DNA of 13,156 nucleotides, from the NCBI GenBank assembly GCA_001770785.1, contig MERZ01000380.1, positions 1,019 to 14,174 on the forward strand, given 5' to 3'. Shown in pieces: positions 1 to 6,352 of the stretch. Position 1 is the first letter of the stretch; each line of letters opens with the position of its first letter. The DNA is from Burkholderiales bacterium RIFCSPHIGHO2_12_FULL_61_11 (GTDB lineage Bacteria > Pseudomonadota > Gammaproteobacteria > Burkholderiales > Burkholderiaceae_C). The notes under the pieces are model-generated. The model saw only the letters and a program-made list of their open reading frames with translations, was not told the DNA's origin and ran no database searches. The position numbers and the translations under genes were made by a program.

Positions 1-102
1 AAGCTCAATCGCTTTGCGCACGACCTGCACGCTTACTTTGTGACGGGTGCCCGCGTCAACGCCGGCAGCTTGGCCAATGTCGTGCCGATGAAAAAAGCCT
101 GA
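1..102 (+). CDS. exbB: ExbB proton-channel protein, C-terminal end (partial)
   Basis: Only the last 33 codons and a TGA stop are inside the window. The readable tail contains RFAHDLHAYFVTGARV followed by a short basic end (MKKA). This is the typical cytoplasmic C-terminus of the MotA/TolQ/ExbB proton-channel family, and the segment ending in FVTGAR is characteristic of betaproteobacterial ExbB. ExbB forms the inner-membrane pentamer that, with ExbD, uses the proton motive force to drive TonB-dependent uptake across the outer membrane. The ExbD gene starts 13 bp downstream, which supports ExbB over MotA or TolQ. TonB would be expected upstream, outside the window. The identification rests on a short segment plus context. 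Confidence 0.82.
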   Translation, partial: KLNRFAHDLHAYFVTGARVNAGSLANVVPMKKA

Positions 103-115
103 AGGAGACAGCACC

Positions 116-529
116 ATGACCTTCGGAATGCAAGACGACAACGATGAGGTGATGAACGAAATCAACATGACACCCCTGGTGGACGTCATGCTGGTGCTGC
201 TCATCATCTTCATTATTACGGTGCCGGTGATGAAGCACTCAGTCAATATCGATTTGCCGCGCGCCACCAGCGAGGCGCTAAAGATCAAGCCGCAAACGCT
301 TCGCCTGAGTGTGGACGCGCAGGGCCGCTATTTTCTAAATGAAAACAGCATTGCAGATGAAGACCTGGCGCCCCGGCTGAAGGACGCAGCAGCGCAGAAC
401 CCGCAGCCGGATCTGCAAATCCGGGGCGACAAGTCGGTTCGCTACGAGCGGGTGGCGCAAGCCATGGCAGCGGCGCAGCAGGCCGGCGTGCGAAAAATTG
501 GCTTTCTTACCGAGGCCGTCAGACCATAA
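116..529 (+). CDS. exbD: Biopolymer transport protein ExbD
   Basis: A 137-residue protein of the ExbD/TolR family, matching the usual length. The N-terminus is a short cytoplasmic segment followed by the family signature NEINMTPLVDVMLVLLIIF (about residues 14-32). One transmembrane helix spans about 22-38 and carries the conserved Asp23, the proton-pathway residue of ExbD/TolR proteins. Residues from about 45 onward form the small periplasmic domain. ExbD acts with ExbB in the inner membrane to energise TonB. The chosen ATG has a GAAGGAGA ribosome binding site about 8 bp upstream and lies 13 bp after the exbB stop, so the two are one transcript. ExbD is preferred over TolR because no tolA/tolB/pal genes follow; instead an intrinsic terminator closes the unit. 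Confidence 0.93.
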   Translation: MTFGMQDDNDEVMNEINMTPLVDVMLVLLIIFIITVPVMKHSVNIDLPRATSEALKIKPQTLRLSVDAQGRYFLNENSIADEDLAPRLKDAAAQNPQPDLQIRGDKSVRYERVAQAMAAAQQAGVRKIGFLTEAVRP

Positions 530-536
530 CCGATTC

Positions 537-562
537 AGGGTGCATCGTTCAGCGCCCTTTTT
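537..562 (+). terminator. Intrinsic terminator after exbD
   Basis: A 7-bp stem, AGGGTGC (537-543) pairing with GCGCCCT (552-558, one G-T pair), has an 8-nt loop and is followed by a T run (558-562). It begins 8 bp after the exbD stop and lies between the convergent ends of exbD and the GlcG-like gene. There is no T run on the other strand, so it should act only on the exbBD transcript. Confidence 0.7.
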
Positions 563-567
563 CGACA

Positions 568-975
568 TCACAGGCCGATCGAAGCAATACCGGCTCGCGC
601 AATCTGCGCATCTTCCGCGGACTTCACGCCGCTCACACCCACAGCGCCGAGGCACTGGCCATCTTTCATGATGGGCACGCCTCCTTCAAGCATGCCCTGG
701 ATGTAGGGCGCCGACAGGAATGACGCGCGCCCGCCATTGATGACATCCTCGTAAATCTTGCTCTCGCGCTGGCCCATGGCGGCGGTATTGGCCTTGGCCG
801 GTGCAATATGCGCGGAGATGGGCGCCGCGCCATCGAGCCGCTGCAGGTGCAGCAAATGGCCGCCGTCGTCAACGATGGCGATGGTCACGGCCCAATTGTT
901 TTTAAGCGCTTCGGCTTCGGCAGCTGCCGCAATGATCTTGATGTCGGCGAGCTCGAGAACAGGTTTTGATTTCAT
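568..975 (-). CDS. GlcG/HbpS family (DUF336) small protein
   Basis: A 135-residue protein recognised as GlcG/HbpS family by its N-terminal helix rich in Ala and Glu, the strand IAIVDDGGHLLHLQRLDGA (about 33-51), the PAKANTAA helix segment, and the C-terminal GGVPIMKDGQCLGAVGVSG (about 99-117). The length fits the family (about 135-145). Members are cytoplasmic or secreted; HbpS of Streptomyces binds haem and senses redox stress, and GlcG is encoded with glycolate oxidase, but the function of most members is unknown. The same frame is open upstream to 1155, but that part has no family resemblance, so the internal ATG at 975 (start MKSKPVLELADIK) is chosen. Its ribosome binding site is weak. 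No glc genes are nearby, so no substrate can be inferred. It is convergent with exbD and divergent from the Bax-inhibitor gene. Confidence 0.85.
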   Translation of the reverse strand: MKSKPVLELADIKIIAAAAEAEALKNNWAVTIAIVDDGGHLLHLQRLDGAAPISAHIAPAKANTAAMGQRESKIYEDVINGGRASFLSAPYIQGMLEGGVPIMKDGQCLGAVGVSGVKSAEDAQIARAGIASIGL

Positions 976-1036
976 GGGTTTCCAGGAATTAGTGGGCAGA
1001 AATGTCAAGCATAGCCAAGTTTTTCCCCTCCTCAGC

Positions 1037-1068
1037 GGTTCATTAGGGGTAGATTTACCTAAAGAACC
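1037..1068. promoter_or_regulatory. Inverted repeat in divergent intergenic region (candidate operator)
   Basis: GGTTCATTAGG (1037-1047) and CCTAAAGAACC (1058-1068) form an 11-bp inverted repeat with a single mismatch around a 10-nt centre. It lies about midway between the divergent starts at 975 and 1173, upstream of the candidate promoter at 1103-1131. It has no following T run in either direction, so it is more likely a dimeric-regulator binding site than a terminator. The core TTAGG-N10-CCTAA resembles the general format of transcription-factor half-sites, but I cannot name the factor. Confidence 0.4.
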
Positions 1069-1102
1069 CTTACAAAAAGTAGGAGGCAACGGGTCGCTAG
1101 CA

Positions 1103-1131
1103 CTTGAAAGCTGGGGCACAACCCCTAAAAT
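1103..1131 (+). promoter_or_regulatory. Candidate heat-shock (sigma-32-like) / sigma-70 promoter
   Basis: CTTGAAA (1103-1109) followed 12 bp later by CCCCTAAAAT (1122-1131) resembles the sigma-32 pattern CTTGAAA...CCCCATnT. The same bases can be read as a sigma-70 promoter: TTGAAA (1104-1109), a 16-bp spacer, TAAAAT (1126-1131). The spacer holds GGGG-N5-CCCC. The start codon of the Bax-inhibitor-type gene is 41 bp after the -10 region, leaving a short leader with GGAGA at 1160-1164 as ribosome binding site. Confidence 0.5.
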
Positions 1132-1172
1132 GGATTGGTCTGCATTTGCAGGCATGACTGGAGATAAGTCTT

Positions 1173-1862
1173 ATGAGTGAAAATGTTCAACCTCTTCGCT
1201 ACGGCTATGCGGTATCGGCAGAGCAACGCAACAAGGTGCTTCGCAATACCTATTGGCTGCTGGCCCTGAGCCTGCTGCCCACGGTGCTGGGCGCCTGGGT
1301 CGGCGTGGCAACCGGCATCACCCAGGCGCTGACCGGAGGGCTCGGCCTGATCGTGTTCCTTGGCGGCGCATTTGGCTTCATGTACGCCATCGAAAAGACC
1401 AAGAACTCAGCTGCGGGTGTACCGGTGTTGCTGGGGTTTACCTTCTTCATGGGTCTGATGCTCTCGCGCATGATAGGCATGATTCTGGGCTTCAAGAACG
1501 GCTCCGAACTGATCATGACGGCGATGGGCGGCACCGCCGGTGTCTTCTTCGTCATGGCCACGATGGCCAGCGTGATCAAACGTGACCTCTCCGGCATGGG
1601 CAAATGGCTGTTTGTCGGTGCCGTCGTCGTCATGATTGGCGCGGTCATCAATGTTTTTGTCGGCTCGACGGCCGGCATGATGGCCATTTCTGTGGCGGTG
1701 ATCGCGATTTTCAGCGCCTACATGCTGTATGACCTGAAGCGCATCCTGGATGGCGGCGAAACCAACTACATCAGCGCGACGCTGGCTTTGTACCTTGACG
1801 TGTTCAATGTCTTTCAGGCCTTGCTGGCGCTGCTGGGTATCATGGGTGGCGAACGCGACTAA
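1173..1862 (+). CDS. Bax inhibitor-1/YccA family integral membrane protein
   Basis: A 229-residue protein with about seven hydrophobic segments (roughly residues 26-45, 54-75, 82-104, 115-134, 143-163, 167-187 and 202-224). This is the size and topology of the Bax inhibitor-1 (BI-1/YccA/YbhL) family. The C-terminal half carries the family segment SAYMLYDLKRIL and the later LYLDVFNVFQALLALLG. The two acidic residues Asp187 and Asp209 sit where the pH-sensing aspartate pair of the YetJ calcium-leak channel lies. In E. coli, YccA binds and modulates the membrane protease FtsH; other members conduct calcium. The start ATG has GGAGA 8 bp upstream. The gene stands alone, with its own promoter candidate and terminator. 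Whether it is a YccA-like FtsH modulator or an ion channel cannot be decided from the sequence. Confidence 0.9.
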   Translation: MSENVQPLRYGYAVSAEQRNKVLRNTYWLLALSLLPTVLGAWVGVATGITQALTGGLGLIVFLGGAFGFMYAIEKTKNSAAGVPVLLGFTFFMGLMLSRMIGMILGFKNGSELIMTAMGGTAGVFFVMATMASVIKRDLSGMGKWLFVGAVVVMIGAVINVFVGSTAGMMAISVAVIAIFSAYMLYDLKRILDGGETNYISATLALYLDVFNVFQALLALLGIMGGERD

Positions 1863-1880
1863 TCTCCAATCTGCCAAACC

Positions 1881-1910
1881 AAAAAAAGAGGGCCTTCGGG
1901 CCCTTTTTTT
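1881..1910. terminator. Bidirectional intrinsic terminator between the BI-1 gene and rlmD
   Basis: The stem GGGCC (1890-1894) pairs with GGCCC (1899-1903) around a TTCG tetraloop. It is flanked by seven A on the left and seven T on the right, so the A/T tracts can extend the stem. It starts 18 bp after the Bax-inhibitor gene stop. On the minus strand the same hairpin is followed by TCTTTTTTT, so it should also terminate rlmD transcripts that read through the repeats. Confidence 0.9.
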
Positions 1911-1943
1911 ATGCCTGCCAGCAGAACCTTGCAGGGGAAGCCG

Positions 1944-2024
1944 CAATTTCCCGCCGGGCCGCCCCAAGGGAAAGTAGCCCCCGCGGGGGGCAGAGAGCTA
2001 CACGCAGTGAGCGAACGTGGGGGC
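1944..2024. repeat. 81-bp GC-rich tandem repeat, copy 1
   Basis: First of two head-to-tail 81-bp units that differ at one base (A2006 against G2087). The unit is built of nested inverted repeats: TTTCCC (1947-1952) with GGGAAA (1968-1973); GCCCCC (1977-1982) with GGGGGC (1986-1991) around GCG; and GTAGC (1974-1978) with GCTAC (1997-2001). It ends in the segment ACGCAGTGAGCGAACGTGGG. The structure is that of a REP/BIME-like intergenic element. I recall similar elements from Comamonadaceae genomes, but could not check copy number. Confidence 0.85.
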
Positions 2025-2105
2025 CAATTTCCCGCCGGGCCGCCCCAAGGGAAAGTAGCCCCCGCGGGGGGCAGAGAGCTACACGCGGTGAGCGAACGTG
2101 GGGGC
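2025..2105. repeat. 81-bp GC-rich tandem repeat, copy 2, abutting the rlmD stop
   Basis: Second unit, directly joined to copy 1 and identical except for G2087. Its last base is immediately followed by the rlmD stop codon (2106-2108, minus strand), so there is no spacer between gene and repeat. Because 81 is a multiple of three, reading frames pass through both copies on both strands and produce false repetitive peptides; I do not regard these as genes. Confidence 0.85.
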
Positions 2106-3569
2106 TTAGGAATTCCGTTCAAAAACGGCCATGGATTCCACATGCGCCGTGTGCGGAAACATGTTGATCACGCCCGCCGCCGTGCAGCGATAAGCACCGC
2201 CCTCCACCAGCAGACCCGCATCACGCGCCAATGTCGCCGGATTGCAGCTCACATACACGATGCGCCGGGGCGGTGTCCAGTCGCCCAACTCCAGGCTTTG
2301 CTGCAGCCCCGCGTCATCGCATGGCACGCCAGTCACGATTTGCTGGTGCAACGCGGCCAGTGACTTGAACAATTCAAAAGCCCCTTCACGCGGCGGATCG
2401 ACCAGCCATTTGTCGGCAACGCCATCCTTGACCAGCATGGCAGGGGTCATCTCGAACAGGTTCCTTGCCGCAAATAGAGTATCGGCCAGCGCAGGTCGAG
2501 CCTGGCAAGCGGCCCTGTTTAGCTCAAAATTCTGGCGTGAACGCTCGACCAGCACGTCGCTGCCTTCAATGCCCAGCACCTCGCGCGCGCGCGTGGCCAG
2601 CGGCAGCGTGAAATTACCCAGGCCACAAAACCAGTCAATCACCCGCTCGTGCGGCCGCACGTCCAGCAAGCGCAGCGCACGGGACACCAGCACCTGGTTG
2701 ACAGACGGGTTGACCTGGGTGAAATCGGTCGGCTTGAAAGGCAGGGTCAGGCCAAACCCCGGCAAGCCGTAGCTCAACGGCTGAACGTCCGCATCGAGCA
2801 GCTTGACGGTTTCCAGCCCGCCGGGCTGCAACCACCATTGCAAGCCCGGGTTGGCCACGGCAAAGGCCCGCAGCCGGGCCCGATCGCCTTCGCTGAGCGG
2901 CTCCATATGCCTCAGCACCATCGCGGTCACTTCATCGCCACAGGCCAGTTCAATCTGCGGCACGGTTTCCTTCGCGTCCATGCTGCCAATGAGTTCGCGC
3001 AGCGGCAACAACATGTCGCTGACGTGCTTCGGCAGCACATGGCATTCGCTCATGTCGGCCACATAGCCGCTCTTGCGCTCATGAAATCCCACAAGCACGG
3101 CACCTTTTTTGCGTACATAGCGCACCGACAGGCGGGCGCGATAACGATAGCCCCAAGCCGGCCCTTCAATCGGTCGGAGCAGGTTGTCGGCTTTGAGCTT
3201 GCCGATGTGGCGCAGGTTGTCTTCGAGCACTCGCTGCTTGACCGCCACCTGCGCCCCGACGTGCAAATGCTGCATCTTGCAGCCGCCGCATGCGCCGGTG
3301 TGCATGCCATAGTGCGGGCAAGCCGGTCGCACCCGCTGCGACGATTCACGGTGAATCACCAGCAGCGTGGCTTTTTCAAAAGTGCTTTTTTTGCGGTAAA
3401 CGTTGGCGCTCACCAGTTCAAAAGGCAAGGCCCCTTCAATGAACACGACCTTGCCATCCGCCCGGTGGGCAATGCCCTGAGCTTCAATGTCGAGCGACTC
3501 CACGGCGAGCAAATCTGTCGGATAGTCCGCGGGTGCGGGAGGGGGTCTCTTTTGGGTTTCGTCGGTCAT
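2106..3569 (-). CDS. rlmD: 23S rRNA (uracil-1939-C5)-methyltransferase RlmD
   Basis: A 487-residue enzyme of the RumA/RlmD family that methylates U1939 of 23S rRNA using S-adenosylmethionine. An N-terminal TRAM RNA-binding domain covers about residues 20-75. Four cysteines fit the iron-sulfur cluster: Cys84, Cys94 and Cys97 (in CPHYG and ACGGC) and Cys176. The methyltransferase fold has motif [15 protein letters not shown] (312-325), then DPPREG (391-396), the nucleophile Cys442 in [13 protein letters not shown], and the general-base Glu478 in FPHTAHVE. All key residues are present. E. coli RlmD is about 430 residues, so this one is somewhat longer, partly from inserts in the C-terminal domain. 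Its start lies 60 bp after the nlpD stop and it may be co-transcribed with surE-pcm-nlpD. The region before the ATG has only a weak ribosome binding site. Confidence 0.95.
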   Translation of the reverse strand: MTDETQKRPPPAPADYPTDLLAVESLDIEAQGIAHRADGKVVFIEGALPFELVSANVYRKKSTFEKATLLVIHRESSQRVRPACPHYGMHTGACGGCKMQHLHVGAQVAVKQRVLEDNLRHIGKLKADNLLRPIEGPAWGYRYRARLSVRYVRKKGAVLVGFHERKSGYVADMSECHVLPKHVSDMLLPLRELIGSMDAKETVPQIELACGDEVTAMVLRHMEPLSEGDRARLRAFAVANPGLQWWLQPGGLETVKLLDADVQPLSYGLPGFGLTLPFKPTDFTQVNPSVNQVLVSRALRLLDVRPHERVIDWFCGLGNFTLPLATRAREVLGIEGSDVLVERSRQNFELNRAACQARPALADTLFAARNLFEMTPAMLVKDGVADKWLVDPPREGAFELFKSLAALHQQIVTGVPCDDAGLQQSLELGDWTPPRRIVYVSCNPATLARDAGLLVEGGAYRCTAAGVINMFPHTAHVESMAVFERNS

Positions 3570-3629
3570 CGCCCATTGTCTCAGGCTGCATGACTATTTT
3601 TTATTGCCGGGAAAAAAGGAAGTTCTCCC

Positions 3630-4568
3630 CTACTTGGCTGGCAGATACTTGGCCGGGTCGACCGGTTTGCCCTGACGGCGAATTTCAAAATGCAGCTTCA
3701 CACGGTCGGCATCGCTATTACCCATCTCGGCAATCTTCTGGCCTTTTCTGACGCCCTGGTCTTCCTTGACGAACAGCGTCTGGTTGTGCGCATAGGCCGT
3801 GAGGAAGGTGTTGTTGTGCTTCAAAATGACCAGATTGCCATAGCCCCGCAGGCCCGCGCCGGCATACACCACGCGGCCATCGGCGGAAGCCATCACCGGA
3901 TCACCGGCCTTGCCCGCAATATCGAGCCCCTTGTTTTTGGCCTCGTCAAAGCCCGCGACCAGCGTGCCCTGGGCGGGCCAGATCCATGCAATATTTTCAT
4001 CACCACTGGCTGCAGGCGCAGGTTCTGGCGAAGGCGCAGGCGTGGCGCTGTCCAGGGTCGAAGCGGGCCGAGCGGCGCTGACAGCCTGCGCTGGTGCCAT
4101 GGAAGTTGCCGGGGCTGATGCGCCCGATGATACCGGCCGAGTCACCACCAGTGGGTTCTCGCCAGAGGGCGGCGCCACACGCAACACCTGTCCGACTTCA
4201 ATGATGTTGGGATTTTCAAGGCTGTTCCAGCGCACGATGTCGCGCCAGTTTTGGCCGTTTTCCAGGCCGATGCGGATCATCGTGTCACCGGGCTTGACAG
4301 TGTAGTAACCGGATTTTCCGGCATTTTCAAAACCCGGCAGTGGCTTGGCGTCGCTGGGGTCGACCGCGGCCGGAAGCTGATGCGACAGACCGGTGCCACG
4401 ATCTTCAACCGGTGCATTGTTGCGGTAGCGCGAGGTGCAACCTGCCGCCATCAGCAGGACTGCAACCAATGCGCAGGACAGCGCCAGTCGGCCTGCCAGG
4501 CGAGCGCTGCGACCTGCGTCTGCGGTAACCAGAGACTCCACGCTTTTTGACCGTGTGGTTTGATTCAT
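3630..4568 (-). CDS. nlpD: NlpD-type LysM/M23 lipoprotein, amidase activator
   Basis: From the ATG at 4568 the product has 312 residues. The N-terminus is a lipoprotein signal ending in LLMAAGC, with the lipidated Cys at residue 44. A LysM peptidoglycan-binding domain (about 88-132, YYTVKPGDTMIRIG) follows, then a Pro/Ala/Ser-rich linker, then a C-terminal M23/LytM domain (about 205-308). The zinc site is degenerate. The HxGxD motif reads N-x-G-x-D (Asn212, Asp216), and the HxH motif reads K-L-H (Lys291, His293). The protein is therefore expected to activate a cell-wall amidase rather than cut peptidoglycan, as E. coli NlpD does for AmiC at the division septum. In-frame alternatives are ATG at 4580 and TTG at 4592; 4568 is preferred for a purine-rich AAAGAAG just upstream. 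It follows pcm in the order surE-pcm-nlpD. Confidence 0.9.
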   Translation of the reverse strand: MNQTTRSKSVESLVTADAGRSARLAGRLALSCALVAVLLMAAGCTSRYRNNAPVEDRGTGLSHQLPAAVDPSDAKPLPGFENAGKSGYYTVKPGDTMIRIGLENGQNWRDIVRWNSLENPNIIEVGQVLRVAPPSGENPLVVTRPVSSGASAPATSMAPAQAVSAARPASTLDSATPAPSPEPAPAASGDENIAWIWPAQGTLVAGFDEAKNKGLDIAGKAGDPVMASADGRVVYAGAGLRGYGNLVILKHNNTFLTAYAHNQTLFVKEDQGVRKGQKIAEMGNSDADRVKLHFEIRRQGKPVDPAKYLPAK

Positions 4569-4610
4569 TGCTTCTTTCATCTTCGATCTCAACCCAATAG
4601 GGGTCTGTCT

Positions 4611-5459
4611 TTAGCTTGTACCTGATTTTAAAGGCACAAAGTGGACGGCTTCCAGCACGGTTTGCCTGACGCCCTGGGGATTCTTGTCAAGCACCACCAG
4701 CGCCTGCGCACCACTGGCCGTTTGCAGCGGTGCCACCAGGCGCCCGCCGATCGCCAATTGCTCTATCCAGGCCGGCGGAATGGCTGCCCCCCCGGCCGCC
4801 GCAATAATGGCGGCATAGGGCGCGCCCTTAGCATAGCCGATCATGCCATCACCAAACAACAGGTGAACATTGGGCAGTCGCAAAGTCCGCAAATTTTCCC
4901 TTGCCTTATCGTGCAGACCGCGCAGCCGCTCAATGCTGTACACCTCGGTGGCAAGATGGCTGAGCACGGCCGCCTGGTAACCGCAGCCGGTGCCGATCTC
5001 CAGAATGCGACCCAGCTTGCCGGTCGCGCCATGACGCAGCAGTTCCAGCATCCGCGCCACGACATTGGGCTTGGAGATGGTCTGCCCCAAGCCAATCGGC
5101 AGGCTGGTGTCCTCGTAGGCCTGGTTGGCCAGCGCCGTATCGACAAAATGGTGGCGTTCGACCAGGCCCATGGCAGCCAGCACCTGCGCGTCTGACACGC
5201 CTTGTGCCGTGAGCTTGTGCACCATGCTCGCTCGCACCGCTTGCGAGTCCAAACCGACGCCGCCTGGCAAGATGCTCTGCAATGATTTCTTTATGGAACT
5301 CTTGCCTGTATCCCATGCAGGGCGAGCATAAGCGGCTACTGATTTAGCAGCAGATTGCATATCCATATCGGGCTTCAGGCGCACCGGAAATGCCGGGCGC
5401 CTCCCCGCTGAAGGGAGTTTGGCCGTGGCCTTGAAAGGTGGTTTGATAGGGGACTTCAT
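4611..5459 (-). CDS. pcm: Protein-L-isoaspartate O-methyltransferase, N-terminally extended
   Basis: A 282-residue protein. The core from about residue 72 aligns by eye with E. coli Pcm (208 residues): substrate-side motif PIGLGQTISKPNVVA (121-135), S-adenosylmethionine motif I LEIGTGCGYQAAVLS (153-167), an acidic residue in YSIERL (174-179), GDG at 203-205, and the C-terminal FVPL. The enzyme methylates L-isoaspartyl residues in aged proteins so they can return to aspartate. The first ~70 residues are basic and proline-rich, do not belong to the catalytic fold, and contain in-frame methionines (32, 34) that could be alternative starts. The chosen ATG lies 10 bp after the surE stop, which favours translation from it as part of the surE-pcm-nlpD operon. 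Confidence 0.92.
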   Translation of the reverse strand: MKSPIKPPFKATAKLPSAGRRPAFPVRLKPDMDMQSAAKSVAAYARPAWDTGKSSIKKSLQSILPGGVGLDSQAVRASMVHKLTAQGVSDAQVLAAMGLVERHHFVDTALANQAYEDTSLPIGLGQTISKPNVVARMLELLRHGATGKLGRILEIGTGCGYQAAVLSHLATEVYSIERLRGLHDKARENLRTLRLPNVHLLFGDGMIGYAKGAPYAAIIAAAGGAAIPPAWIEQLAIGGRLVAPLQTASGAQALVVLDKNPQGVRQTVLEAVHFVPLKSGTS

Positions 5460-5469
5460 GTCTCTGCCG

Positions 5470-6255
5470 TCAACGCACGGGCATCAGTTTGGCCGCTGTT
5501 TGTGCCCAGTAGGGCAGCCGCTCGTGATCGGTCAAATCCACCTGAAGCGGCGTGATCGAGACAAAGTTCTGGCTGGTCGCATGAAAGTCAGTGCCCTCGC
5601 CCGCTTCCTTGGCAGCCCCGGAACTCCCTATCCAGTACATGGTTTCGCCGCGCGGACTGGTCTGTGTAATGACACGTTCCGCAGCATGGCGACGCCCCAG
5701 GCGCGCCACTTTAAAGCCCTGAATCTGTTCGTTTGGCAGATTGGGGATGTTTACATTGAGCAGCCAGGGCGCCAGCGCTGGCTGCTCGCCCTCTGCCAAC
5801 ACTTCAAGCGAAGGCGTCAGTTGGCGCACCAGCTCGCACGCGCGCTTGGCCGCCACCTCGATATAGGCCCAGCCTCTTTCGGTTTGCGAAAACGCGATGG
5901 AGGGAATGCCGAACAGATAGCCCTCCATGGCCGCGCCCACGGTGCCGGAATAAACGGTGTCGTCGCCCATGTTGGCGCCATTGTTGATGCCTGAAAGCAC
6001 CAGGTCTGGCCGGTAACCGAGCAGCCCCGTGAGGGCAATATGCACGCAATCCGCAGGCGTTCCGTTGATGTAGCGAAAGCCGTTGGCCGCCGTCTGCACG
6101 TACATCGGCGAATGCAGGGTCAGCGCATTGGACTTGGCGCTGTTGTTTTGCTCAGGCGCCACCACCTCGACATCGGCGATGGTTTTAAGCGCTTCATACA
6201 GGGCAATAATGCCTGAGGCCTGATAACCGTCGTCGTTGCAGATCAGAATTTTCAT
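5470..6255 (-). CDS. surE: 5'/3'-nucleotidase SurE
   Basis: A 261-residue protein matching the SurE family in length and motifs. The N-terminus MKILICNDDGYQASGI supplies the metal-binding Asp8 and Asp9. APEQNNSAKSNALT (34-47) supplies Ser39. NGTPADCVHIAL (64-75) and LSGINNGANMGDDTVYSGT (87-105, with Asn91) complete the divalent-metal phosphatase site. SurE dephosphorylates nucleoside 5'- and 3'-monophosphates and helps stationary-phase survival. It is the first gene of surE-pcm-nlpD. No Shine-Dalgarno sequence is visible before the ATG. A -10-like TAGAAT on the minus strand (6262-6267) lies so close that the transcript could be leaderless. The gene appears intact. Confidence 0.95.
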   Translation of the reverse strand: MKILICNDDGYQASGIIALYEALKTIADVEVVAPEQNNSAKSNALTLHSPMYVQTAANGFRYINGTPADCVHIALTGLLGYRPDLVLSGINNGANMGDDTVYSGTVGAAMEGYLFGIPSIAFSQTERGWAYIEVAAKRACELVRQLTPSLEVLAEGEQPALAPWLLNVNIPNLPNEQIQGFKVARLGRRHAAERVITQTSPRGETMYWIGSSGAAKEAGEGTDFHATSQNFVSITPLQVDLTDHERLPYWAQTAAKLMPVR

Positions 6256-6352
6256 GGATCAATTCTACGGTCTCAAGAGTGACAAACCGTTCCCTGGGCC
6301 GACTATTTGCCGACGGAATCTGCCAATCACCTGACCGACAACGGAGAACACC

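Noticed and set aside
976..1155. Extension of the GlcG-like gene to an upstream start at 1155
   Set aside because: The extra 60 residues have no family resemblance and would run across the inverted repeat and the promoter candidate; the ATG at 975 gives the usual length.
1944..2105. CRISPR array
   Set aside because: The two units are contiguous with no spacers and 81 bp long; no cas genes are present.
1859..2143. Minus-strand open frame encoding a repeated 27-residue unit (RSLTACSSLPPAGATFPWGG and so on), and its plus-strand counterpart at 1911-2363
   Set aside because: The repetition comes from the 81-bp DNA repeat, whose length is a multiple of three, so both strands stay open. It overlaps a terminator and the rlmD end and has no ribosome binding site.
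2649..3593. 314-codon plus-strand open frame
   Set aside because: Antisense shadow of rlmD; composition is His/Gln/Arg-rich with no recognisable domain.
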